From Poa pratensis (Eukaryota; Streptophyta; Magnoliopsida; Poales; Poaceae): a stretch of 64,000 nt of DNA. The translations under genes and the position numbers were made by a program. Positions 15,001 through 24,820 of this stretch are shown here, in pieces; positions within the stretch are counted from its first letter, which is position 1, and each line of letters begins with the position of its first letter. The notes beneath the pieces were generated by a model that saw nothing but the letters and a program-made list of their open reading frames with translations, was not told the DNA's origin and ran no database searches. The stretch is from the NCBI GenBank assembly GCA_947311845.1, contig CAMZMU010000115.1, positions 30,589,401 to 30,653,400 on the forward strand, written 5' to 3'.

Positions 15001-18000
15001 CAGCAAGCCTAGATATTGCATAGAGTGCATAGATTCCATCCAACCGCTGTGTTGCCTTGGTGAAGCCATTTTTTGACAACTGAATCAAATGATCCAGCAA
15101 AGAAGTAACCTGCACAACATCAAAATTTAACAATAATCAATATGGAGCAATATTAGTATCAGCATTCCATCTGCATCTCAAGTTTCAATCACTCTCATTT
15201 GGCACAAAAATAAGAACTCAATAGGAAGAATACTTTTATAGATAGCTCAAATTAAATATATTACCTTAGTCAGAGAATCAGACTTTTTGCATATGACTCG
15301 TATTAATTTTAGATGTCCCTTTCTCAAATTGTCTTTCTCTTTCAGTCCTGCAGTAATAAATGAAACAACATCTGGTTGGACAGCTTCAGATGACACTGAA
15401 GCCCATGACCCCAAAGCCGAGAGAGCTGCCAATTTCACTTCCTCAATACCTGTCACAAGATAGCAAACCTATGAATTTACGCCATCAGATGAGGGTATGA
15501 AGCACAGAATGGAACACTTAAACTTTACCATCACCCTTGTAACACGTTAGAAGGAAACTAGATACTGAGGGAGCAAGCCTGCTTATTTGCTTCGGAGAAA
15601 ATCTTGACAAATGCTCCAAAGCATTCAACATTCCAACTCTCTGGTATGGTAGTGATAGTTTCCCTTCCGAGCCTGCCCAGATAAAGCTTATTAACAGCTA
15701 CATGAATAATACTACCAAACTTCAGTCTGTTAAGCAAGATTTGAGGTTGCAAAATGCAGACATTGACTGGGGTAAAGGGAATAGGATAAGCTAATAGGTC
15801 ATAAAGGAAAATACAACATAATAGATAAATTGCTAACCTCCTAAAATTGCTTTAATAGCATTGAACATGGAAGGTAGAGTGTCCGGATCACTGGACTTAT
15901 CACTTAAAGTTCCTACGATATTCAGAGCATTAATCCTCCTTTCTTCATCCGAATGACGAGCCTGATGCAGAACAACTGGCATGAACTCCATGGAGTAATT
16001 GCTTAGGTCCAAACGAACCGTCATTAGAAGCAGTCCAATAGATTGTAGCACGATCTCAGGATTTCTTTTGAGCATCTTTATGCATGATGGAAGCACAATA
16101 GTTTTAAAATCCTCATGCCCAATATCCAAGAAAAGAGGCTTAAAAGCTTCACTGGCTGCTTTTGATGGCCGGTCTTTTGAGCTCAAGATGGTTTTGACAT
16201 ACAAATCAAGGAATATTGGCTGAAAGAGATCATTGATTGTCAAACATGCAAGTAAAAGTAAAAGCGAATGCAGAAGAACAAAAGAAACAAAAATAGGTTA
16301 TAAGGTACCATAATTTAGGAGTGGTTAGAAAAAAATCGACAACTCATAAATGATGTCTGCAAATCGAATCAAACCAGGATGGGAAGTTTACCTTGTACTC
16401 GGATAACAATGACGGTGAAGTAATGGTGAAATCCAGTATTAGATTTATGAATGCAGGAGAATCCCTTGTCGAAATCCTCAAATCTCTGACCTCCTCTATG
16501 TACATCTTATATAGTTCAACAGACTGGAAATGAAACTAAATAAGAGACGACCCGGAGCTAATTCGAATAACCTGTATGCTGGAGTTATTTAGGAAAATTA
16601 CCTCAGAGAAAAGACGGATAAATAGCTGTTTGCAGGTCCGACGGTGACGAAAGGAACCATCCATAAGAACCTGAGATAAGACTGCTTGTGCATTGGCCAG
16701 TCTAGAGAAACCACCTTTAGAAAGTGTGGCAAACTGGGTCCATTTCAGAAGATAGATCGACCATCTGAGAAGCTTGAAACAAGCAAGAGGGCTTGTAACC
16801 TTCAGATTCTTTTCCATAGACTGAACAAGTGTAGCAGCAAATGGCTTCATAAAGGTGGATTCACTAAGAGCCCGAATAACCATATCATCCACCGCCTTCC
16901 TTGAGGCACGGTCATCATATAAAGGCAATGTCTGGAAAATGAGATCGACTAAGAATGTGGTGTCTGATGCCGACTCTGCATGGGAAACAGAATATCTTAG
17001 CAATGAGGGAAGTATATACTCAAATGAAAGATCCGGTGAGTGAGTCACATAGGCATTATATATTCTCACAAATAATCTCTTGTAGTTAATAATCTCACAA
17101 AATATAAATTCAACAGGGTACATTCTCTACATGCATTTCTTTTAAACAATGAATGCATGTATGAGCTGAATAGGACTTCAATTACAAGATAATAAGTATG
17201 TCAAGGGAGGATCCCACTACACTACGACCTTGTTTAGATTCAGTGTAAACTTTGTGTGAATCCCTGTATTTAGTTCAAGTGTGAGCTAAATACCGGTGGA
17301 CACAAAAGTTACATATATTCCAGGCAGGCTCAAACAAGGTTACGGCTAAAATACTAATCAATCTGTTCAGTCCTGCTGCCACTCGGTCACATTTGCAACT
17401 GAATCCAAAACGAGAGAGTACAAAACAACCAAAATCTGCAGCTTAACTCCAGACTAGTATCCTAGGGCAACAGTTCGAAATCAAGCAGAGCTAGCTTCAC
17501 GTGTTCCCTACAAGCTCCATCCCCTCGGTAAAAAAAAATCCTACCTACAGTGAGAGAAGGACGATGCAGTATCAATCAAGCAAGCAAAACTCCAGAAGCT
17601 ACACAAGAGTGCTGGGTGCTGACCTACCCATGACCTCATCAGAAACTAAAATCACACTAGAGCTCGCAGACGACAACCCGAGCAGCGGATGCCGCCCTAA
17701 TATTATCAATCTAAACTCCGCCCTCGCCCCTGGCTGACGAGCGCATCCGCACACAGGAACAAGCTACCGAGCTAGTACGATCTGCTGCAATAGCACGGAA
17801 TTGAACAAACACACGAACAAGCAGTACATCGCGGGAGATCCCGTCCTCGCGAATCTAAGCGAATCCGGCCGTCGAAAGTAGTAAACATTTCCGATCGCGG
17901 AGCATCCCTACCCTAGCTGGCAAAAGCAGGGAGCACGGGAGCGAGCAGAGGCGCGCGGGAGGCTAATCCGCGGCGGACGAGGCGCGCGATCCCTAGAGAG

Positions 18001-18170
18001 GAGAGCGGGGATGGAGGGAGAGGGCGTGCGCTGGTACCTGTCGCTTTCGCGAGCAGAGGGGGTAGGGTATGGCGGAAGAGGCGGAGGCGGCGCTTGGCGG
18101 AGGGCGTGGAGACCTCGGCCGCGGCGGCGCGCAGCACCTCCTCCGGCGGCGTCTCCGGTGGGGCCCCCAT
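1..18170 (-). CDS. GCN1: GCN1 / ILITYHIA-like HEAT-repeat activator of the eIF2-alpha kinase GCN2 (3' part beyond left edge)
   Basis: GCN1 binds ribosomes and polysomes and activates the kinase GCN2, which phosphorylates eIF2-alpha under amino-acid or other stress; the Arabidopsis orthologue is ILITYHIA. I read 45 exons with GT/AG borders and consistent phases, with no stop or frameshift over about 2018 codons (plant family proteins are roughly 2600-2700). Start ATG at 18170. Exons: 18170-18038, 16975-16602, 16523-16392, 16219-15838, 15672-15529, 15449-15265, 15109-14983, 14893-14820, 14540-14464, 14377-14341, 14155-13989, 13811-13628, 13558-13481, 12830-12711, 12633-12574, 11994-11872, 10922-10847, 10771-10593, 6727-6425, 6322-6206, 6119-6018, 5941-5801, 5661-5497, 5377-5201, 5103-4981, 4875-4795, 4711-4595, 4464-4292, 4188-4111, 4038-3891, 3587-3465, 3391-3335, 3255-3145, 3015-2824, 2696-2523, 2109-1999, 1908-1839, 1764-1686, 1600-1498, 1418-1248, 1118-996, 914-801, 406-300, 228-177, 91 to left edge. 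Residues about 800-870 are a charged Lys/Glu linker. Residues about 1460-1850 are strongly HEAT-like, the region related to EF3 (for example [12 protein letters not shown]). The C-terminal quarter with the GCN2-binding part should lie left of the window. Confidence 0.95.
6788..6938. mobile_element. Stowaway-type MITE in GCN1 intron 18
   Basis: A 151-bp element flanked by TA on both sides (6786-6787 and 6939-6940). Its left end reads cttcctccgttcctaaatat and its right end is the imperfect inverse ending ggaactgagggcg. These are typical ends of Tc1/mariner-derived grass MITEs. It lies in the same intron as the RTE LINE. Confidence 0.85.
7313..10342 (+). pseudogene. RTE endonuclease-reverse transcriptase ORF with one frameshift and one in-frame stop
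   Basis: The endonuclease part (about 7510-8260) shows SWNVGTL, the catalytic-site QETKW, SAYAPQ, the GGDLNGHVG block and a final IDFVL...H. The reverse transcriptase part has YRGIKLMS, the motif-A stretch FIDLEKAYD near 9310 and the FADD box near 9575. A zinc-less C-terminal region follows, ending at 10342. Two lesions are visible. A one-base deletion in the ggggc run near 8565 shifts the frame. A TGG-to-TGA-type change at 9350-9352 interrupts the reverse transcriptase just after motif A. The remaining frame is open, so decay is recent. The initiation codon is unclear because the first ATG in frame (7290) lies outside the element. Confidence 0.88.
7313..10421 (+). mobile_element. RTE-clade non-LTR retrotransposon, nearly full length, antisense in GCN1 intron 18
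   Basis: About 3.1 kb, flanked by a perfect 15-bp target-site duplication tttgtgggctgtgag at 7298-7312 and 10422-10436. The 3' end is a short (TTG)n run (about 10407-10421) and not a poly(A) tail, as known for RTE elements. The body encodes an APE-type endonuclease followed by reverse transcriptase in one reading direction. It is inserted opposite to GCN1 transcription and lengthens that intron to about 3.9 kb. The perfect duplication suggests a fairly recent insertion, though the ORF is already broken. Confidence 0.93.
17228..17340. mobile_element. Possible Tourist/hAT-like MITE in GCN1 intron 1
   Basis: A roughly 113-bp stretch starts ccttgtttagattcag and ends gctcaaacaagg, giving imperfect inverted ends. 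No convincing target duplication was found, so the class is uncertain. It lies in the 1.06-kb first intron of GCN1. Confidence 0.4.
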
Positions 18171-18769
18171 TTCGCGCGGGGCGGCGCGCTCGTCGGGGCG
18201 GAGAGGGAGCTCCGGGAGGCGAGCGGGGTGTGGGGTGCGATGCGTGCTGCGGCCTGCGGCGGCCAAGGTGGGAAGAGGATGGGGAAGGAAACGCTGCGCA
18301 GGGTTGCGGGGGACTTGAGGAGGACTGCGCAGTGGTTAGGGGTTTTGGACTGGGAGCAGTGGCTGGCTGCCATGTGGGACCACCCAGTCAGGGCATGATT
18401 GATATTCCTCCTCCGTGGTTTGCTTTTGTGGGGCCGGTATGTAAGTGACGGAGCGTGGCCATGTTGCATTAAAGGAGCCTCACCCGCAGCTTGGATCATG
18501 ACATCTACCCCTCCGTTTCAAATTAATTGACTTCCGTTTGTCCACATATGGATATACGAGGAAGTACAATGCAGGATCGCTCCGACGTGTGTGCGCATGT
18601 GCATCTAGATAGCAGTGAATCAAGGATGTAAAAGTAGAAATAGTAGTACAAATTAGATGGTCCAATTTGTTTTTCTTGAAATGGAGGACCCAGCCTCTGC
18701 ATTCAACCCAGCCTCTGCATTCAAAGGATGCGCACAACCGTTTTTATTAGATTATTCAACAAAGTCTTA

Positions 18770-21047
18770 TCTATACCAATATAAAAAGAGTCAGAAGGGG
18801 GCAGATCCAAGAAATCACAGCCATCAAACTCATATCTAAGGACTCAATAACCGCCCGTCATTAGCGGTAAAACAAGGCAGAACGGACAACTAGCTAATCC
18901 GGAACGCTAAAACAAGCCGGAGCGGAACGCTAGGCTAATTCCTCAAAAAAAAAAACACACATCGCCAGAGAACACATCCATCCCCAACCGCCGCCTGCAC
19001 GCCCTGTCCACGCCGCCGCACTGCCCGGACGAGGACGACGCCGCCCCCGCTGCACTGGCCGCGCCGCCGCACTTCCCAGACGTGGACGGCGCCGCCGCAC
19101 TGCCAGGACGTGGACGGCGCCGCTGCACAGCCCGCGGGACGCAGTCATCCGTCACGGCCCTTGCGTCCGGCAACTGGTCGTCCCCAACTCGATTATAGCG
19201 TCTCCTTCGTCCGCCTGCTTGCAATGAAGGAAATCAAGGTTTGTATGTACTTCACTTTTCTTAAAATCCATGTATTTGGAATTAAGATCAGATTCAGTTT
19301 CAGAAACATAGTCTGGCAATCAAGATGTATACATGTGAGTTCGTTCAAAACATCACTATTGGCGGCTGTTTGGGAAAACGATGCTTCTGGCTGGTTTGGA
19401 GTTGCAATCGGAAGCGAGATGTATTCTGGTTGCATAAAAGGAATTTACGTTTCCTAGCTGAAACCAGATGGTTGCCCTTATCTGATATGCATTTTGTGCA
19501 GGCATAGTCAGATGGATTTTTCTGAACCAGCATGTGCGAGACTTTCTAATTGGTAATAAATGTCTTAAAAAATTACACCTTTAAAAAGTTTTCATGATTT
19601 TAGTCCAGCAAAAATGGCTTTTTATAGTGAATTTTCTTACATGAAGCCATGAAGGATAGATCACCTTTTAAGTGTGAAAAGAAAATGTTTTCTTCTAGAT
19701 ATTATATGGGAACCTGAGGGGAGTACACACACATTTCATGGTTTTGTTGTCAGTTATCTTTCTTCATTATTTTGCTTGCCTTTGCTTTGGTAGCAGGAAT
19801 ATTCCTTGAATAACATAACAAATCCAAACCCATAGGTGCTAATACATTGTTCTATATTCAGGTTTTCAGGCTGTGAACACCAATCGCTGCAAGAAAACAA
19901 TAACTATATCGTGGCTCCAATTTACTGTGATCAATTCACAAACCCTACTCTTTGAGAATTAACTAGGGCCCATTATCTCCTTCTCTGATCATATTGAATC
20001 AATTAAAGCCTTCTATCTTTGTAGAGAACTCCACGGTTTGTTTTGCTACTCTTTCTCAAAATCTGCATGTTTAGCTCTTTGCATGATTGTGTACGAAGTG
20101 TTGATTCTCGAAAAGTACTGATTGATGGATAGGTATCTATGAGATATTGAGTAGTTGGTCGGCCTTCAGTGTTCCTCTTACACTGCTTGGTAAATGATGG
20201 CATAATCCTAAAAGATTTGGTTATAATGATTAGTGTGGTGTGCCGGTCTAGCAGCATAATCCTAAAATCTATGTGCACATCCCAAATCCTTGCTGAAACT
20301 TTCCACACCAAGTTGTATATTTTTGCTCCAGTTATCATTCTTATATTGTAATGTGTTCTTACTGCATGACAAGTTAGTTTTGAACCGAACCCAAAATAAA
20401 TGGCACATCTAATATTAGTAGGAACATTTTTTATTAGCTTATGTTTCCTTGGTCTCGATTAGTATATGCATTCAGCATTGGTCACTATTTCTTATGATTC
20501 AGAATCAGTAACAACACCATGGTAGTTCACCGTGGAATTCTTGTTTTTTCCCCATCAATATCGATTAGAATTTCTAAAGAGTATGAGGTTGACAGAGGCT
20601 ATGGTGGCATGGAATACTATTAATAGTGAGATTAAAGTTCTTTACAATATGCGCTGCAATTATTGACCGGCTTATTTTTATTGAATAGTGTATTGTTTGT
20701 ATGATTGTGAAGAGAAGGTGTTTACCATCCTTTGTGTTGATGTTCACAATCAAACCAAAAAAGATTGTGTTTCTCGGCACGAAGTGTGATCAAAAGACCA
20801 TGTCATGATCACGAGACTAGAGGTGAGAGTTTCCAAAGATGATACTTTAATTTGTGTCCATATTCTTCAACGTTATAGGGTTACAAGGTTTAAAATCGAT
20901 GAAAAATATATCATTGTGAGGAAGAGTTACAATTATCGCATATTTTTATTGCGAGGAAGACTTACATATTTGATGGCATTAAAGTTTGTACAAAACTTCT
21001 TCTTTGGTATGAGAACAACACGTGCATTGCACGTGCACGGTTACTAG
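18770..21047 (+). mobile_element. Non-autonomous Helitron, 2.28 kb
   Basis: The 5' end reads A|TCTATACCAATATAAAAAG at 18769/18770, the classical grass Helitron start. The 3' end has the palindrome cacgtgcattgcacgtg (21019-21035), then CTAG at 21044-21047, followed by host T at 21048. Insertion between A and T without duplication is the Helitron rule, and the flanks join into one continuous retroposon. No Rep/helicase gene was seen, so it is non-autonomous. The GC-rich 5' part (18955-19200) differs sharply from the AT-rich remainder and may be captured DNA. Confidence 0.82.
18960..19150. repeat. GC-rich degenerate minisatellite inside the Helitron
   Basis: Repeated units of the type gccgccgcactgcc(c/a)ggacg(t/a)ggacg recur several times with variation. 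The composition contrasts with the surrounding AT-rich Helitron. It yields open frames on both strands, which I treat as compositional. Confidence 0.55.
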
Positions 21048-22276
21048 TAAGAGAAATGCAAAGATCAACCCAAAACGAAGTCACCAACCGAGCATTGCAC
21101 CTATAACACTAATGAAAGGGGTTGCCAAGAACAGGGCCGAGTGCCCTGACAACCCACCAACGCGCATATCAAAAGACCGAAAGCCACATCAAGCCGCCAG
21201 TTAGCGAGTAATGGGCACAACCGGTCCAACAGACTCTCAGCGGCACCGATGCACACGCCGTCTTCTTCTAACCCATCTTCATCTTCAGAACAGGGTCCAA
21301 AGCATTAGCCTTGTTGCCATCGACGCAACCATGGTGCCAGACATCTCCTCCACCTTGCGCGTGTTCATCGTCATGCATATGACGCCGATACTCCGCAGCG
21401 CCTCGCTGCCAAGGCCCATCGTCGTTGATGCGGTGGATGCCACGTTGCACCACCACCTAATCCCTCCGGCGAGCAGCTGCTCCTAAAACGACTACCAAGA
21501 GGGAGAGCGGCATCGGGCATCGTCGTCGTCGGATCCGGAAACCTGAATCTAGAGTTTCCACCAAGAGCATCCAAACGAGGAGACACGAGAAACATCAGGT
21601 TTCCCCCGGAGATTCACAGACTTTGTCGACGAAGTGCAGATCCCTTGAACGATGCCTCCACCGAGGTATACGGCGCCCAAAGAGGCGCCCAAAGACGTTG
21701 CCATCATCGGCTCACAGGGAGCACGCGCCAATAGGCGTGCCATACTTCGTTGAAGGCCGAGGCTGACCGACGTCCCACAAGCCCAGTGTCGCCACATGCA
21801 GCCGCCACCATGCAGCAACAATGCGGACGACATGGCCAAGGGAGACGACCCGCCACCACTGATCCGGGGCCGCCGCCCCAAGATCCGTTCTCCGCCGCGA
21901 GAAACGGCCGGAGTGCCCCACCCCCTTTGGGAGCGTGGTCCGCCGCCACCGCGGACGAGGCCGGCGGCAACGGCGGGAGGGAGGGCGGCCGGAGAGGGGC
22001 CCTACGGAGGCTAGGGTTGGAGCCGCCCAGGTCGCCCTGGAGAGAGCGACACGGGAGCGTTTTTTTCTCTAACTTTCCCCTCATCCAATTTGTACCTACT
22101 TGCCCACTTTGCACATTCTACAGTGAATGTACAAGCTCGGCATCATATTAGCATTCTCGCATATTAAGTTTTTGTTGTGCATTGGTGTAGGACGAATTTT
22201 AACAAATCTACACATGATTCCTTCCATTACGTTAGGTGTAGGTGTAGCTTATGAGAACCGAGAAAGCTAACATGTA

Positions 22277-22436
22277 CTCCCTTTGTTCCCAAATATAAGA
22301 TATTTTAGCTTTTATCCACATTCACATGTACACAAGTGTATCTTGACATATTACATATATAGGTTCACTCACTTTAGTATGCATGTAGACAACATGTGTA
22401 ACACCTTAAACATCTTACATTTAGGAACGAACGGAG
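22277..22436. mobile_element. Stowaway-type MITE
   Basis: A 160-bp element with TA at 22275-22276 and 22437-22438. Its left end is ctccctttgttcccaaat and its right end is the inverse tttaggaacgaacggag. Confidence 0.85.
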
Positions 22437-22439
22437 TAC

Positions 22440-23652
22440 TCCACTAACAAAATCGAGAAAGCTAAACCGCATAGACACTGTTCACCCGAGGGGCAACCAG
22501 ATTGGGAGTATGGATCAATCGCTAGGCAAGGACGGACGACGGTACTAGAGTGACCGCTGGATGATTTCCCCGGAGCCTCGTTGTGGCCGGAGGAAAATTT
22601 GTGAAGGCACTGTTACTAGCGAGAGAAGAAGATGGTTGATTATGAATGGTTTGTCTCACAATATGTCGATCTGTCTCGAACTAAGCAGGGCACCGTGGTG
22701 TACTATACAACTTCTGATTGTTTATCATATTTTCATTCCGAAAGATACCGATATGTCCATTGGGAATTAGGATAAAAGTATTTGAATGAAGAAGACATCA
22801 CTTTCACTGGGACGGGCCTCTCGCCTATGTCATGTTAAACCTGGGTTAGGCCCACGCGCCGCACAGATCTGGGCTAAGCCTATCAGCCCATGTAGCACTT
22901 CGTTTGAAGAATAAGGCCCAGTGCTTCCCAACAGCTTCTAGCCAAAAATAAGCTTGACCCGAGACAGCCGGCTTCAGCAAATTCTTTACGGTGGAAAAAA
23001 GCTGGGTACCGAACTTCCCGCACCCGCCCACAGCTTTCCGAAAGTAAAACAAATCGTTTTTTGGCCCTGTTGGACACCGTATTTTACATTAAACTGCCAC
23101 CGCGCGGCCTCGAGCGAACTGGTTGTTTTCTTTTCTCTCTTCTCTCTCGAGTCTCGAGCGACTCCTTTTTCTTTTCCTTTTCCTCTCTCCCGAGCGACAG
23201 GAAGCTAGGGTTCCTCTGCTGCCCGGGCCGCCGCCGGCCGCCGCCCTTGCCCCGCCGCTGATGCCGCCAGCCGCCTGTGACCACTCTGACCTATCTCTCC
23301 CGTCGCCGCCCACCTCCGACAATAAACCAAGACAACGGAAGCCCAAAAGATCTAGAATGTAGTTTCTGGTTAGCTTAAATCCATAGCTAATTCTCTGGAC
23401 AACTCTATTTAATTAGGGTGGCTTATTCACAAGCCGAAGCTCAAAAGAACTGAGTCTAACTTGGCTTAAAAATCGAGTTGATATGAGCAAAGAAAAAAAT
23501 GGCGCTAAACAGAGGCAAACGAGTTTGCTCATGAGATAGCTACTTTTATTTTCTTAGTAAAAGTCTTCTAATTATATCAACGAGCCCCTCGGCTTTGTTC
23601 TAAACATACTTTGTGGGTGATATAATTGTTATTAAAAATTAATAAATCTAGT
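22440..23652. other. Gene-free stretch with GC-rich leader-like patch
   Basis: No gene was recognised. At 23100-23330 a pyrimidine-rich, then GC-rich patch containing gctagggtt resembles a 5' leader with first-exon composition. It has no continuation that I can identify, so it may be a gene or transposon fragment. Confidence 0.4.
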
Positions 23653-23653
23653 A

Positions 23654-23771
23654 CTCACTCCGTATCAAAATATTAGACTTTCTAGCCTTTTCTGAACCTG
23701 GTACTAAAACATGTCTAGATATATATGTGAGAAAAAAAGTTAGAAAGTATTATATTTTGATATGGAGGGAG
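23654..23771. mobile_element. Stowaway-type MITE, short
   Basis: A 118-bp element flanked by TA (23652-23653 and 23772-23773). The ends are ctcactccgtatcaaaat and attttgatatggagggag, nearly perfect inverted repeats. Confidence 0.85.
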
Positions 23772-23773
23772 TA

Positions 23774-24352
23774 GTTGATAGTGTTTGATATAGTAATAAA
23801 CTAAAATATAATTCAGGTGTGGCACGTGTCCAAATTAGTAGTCTTACTATACAAGACACTTGTGTTAGGTCACGCATCGAAAACTCATGAAGTTAATTAT
23901 TTTATGGAAATGGCGGCTCTAATATCTGCACTCGTGCACACAAGCTAGTCCCAAACAAGTAATGCAAGTAAATATTTTCTGACCTTAATTGGTAGTAACA
24001 CGGTTATTACGCAATAATTATTTGTTTCAAAAACTTCGTTGTAGCAAACCAGCTGTAAAAACTGCATAATGAATTGGAAAACTGACGGGCAAATACCATT
24101 TTTAGTTGGAGTTAACTAACGCTAGCACAACATGTATTTCGATAAGTCAATGGTCATGCATCATTAAACACACTAGACGCATCGTTATATCTCAAGAAAA
24201 AAATCTATCGTAGGCTCGCATGGAACATATATAGGAAAACAAACGATATTACTTTACCATGAGGCCACACCATTATTGAACACACACAGACAGACTAGAC
24301 CTTAACCAACTTCCATTATAAACACTAAACAAACGGAATTACGAAGCTGATG
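23774..24352. other. AT-rich spacer with no recognised feature
   Basis: Low-complexity AT-rich DNA between a MITE and the CACTA element. I see no ORF, RNA gene or repeat structure. Confidence 0.5.
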
Positions 24353-24376
24353 TCGCACTGGTAGAAAATGGGCCTA

Positions 24377-24558
24377 TGGTCCCGGTTCGGTTGGGCCATC
24401 AGTCCCGGTTGCCCAACCGGGACTGGCCAATCGGGACTAATGCTAGTCCCGGTTGGTCCACGAACCGGGACCAATGGGTGGCCACGTGGCCAGTTCTGGC
24501 TGGTTGTGGAGAGAGACTCATTGGTCCCGGTTCTTGTTACGAACCGGGACCAATGAGT
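24377..24558. repeat. Left subterminal inverted-repeat cluster of the CACTA
   Basis: At least five copies of (t)ggtcccggtt or its inverse aaccgggac(c) in alternating orientation, some paired as short hairpins. In En/Spm relatives such subterminal motifs bind the TNPA-type protein and are needed for excision. The same motif recurs at 29887-30044, 30932-31280 and 35517-35640. Confidence 0.85.
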
Positions 24559-24589
24559 GTTTTTTTTTTTGGTATTTAGGGTTTAGGGT

Positions 24590-24700
24590 CTCCCTCTCGC
24601 CGGTGCCCCCTCTCCCTCTCGCCGGTGCCCCCTCTCGCCGGTGCCCCTCTCCTTCTCGCCGGTGCCCCTCTCCCTCTCGCCGGTGCCTCCGTCGTCTCCC
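24590..24700. repeat. Short minisatellite, unit about 18-21 bp
   Basis: Five to six copies of a unit like ccctctcgccggtgcccc lie just inside the left subterminal cluster of the CACTA and downstream of the Ulp1-type gene. Confidence 0.8.
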
Positions 24701-24820
24701 CCTTCTTCGCATCGCCGACGTGCTCTCCATCGTTTCCGTACGCATATTATACGCTCTACTATATACACAGTACATGTTGATGCATATATAATTAATATTC
24801 GATCTCTTGCGAGAATACAA

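Larger units (their letters stand above)
18671..22083 (-). mobile_element. Non-autonomous LINE-like retroposon (1.1 kb net) interrupted by a Helitron
   Basis: Reading on the minus strand, a GC-rich 5' half (about 22083-21500) leads to a 3' end with the grass LINE-type tail gcagaggctgggtcctcc followed by an A-rich run (18671-18690). A 10-bp direct repeat tccaatttgt flanks it at 18661-18670 and 22084-22093, as expected for target-primed retrotransposition. Removing the Helitron (18770-21047) leaves about 1135 bp. The 18-bp unit cccagcctctgcattcaa is duplicated near the 3' end (18690-18725). No ORF for retrotransposition proteins is present, so it must have been mobilised in trans. Confidence 0.7.

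Noticed and set aside
18011..18448. Long plus-strand open frames opposite the GCN1 first exon
   Set aside because: GC-rich compositional shadow of the minus-strand exon and leader; no domain.
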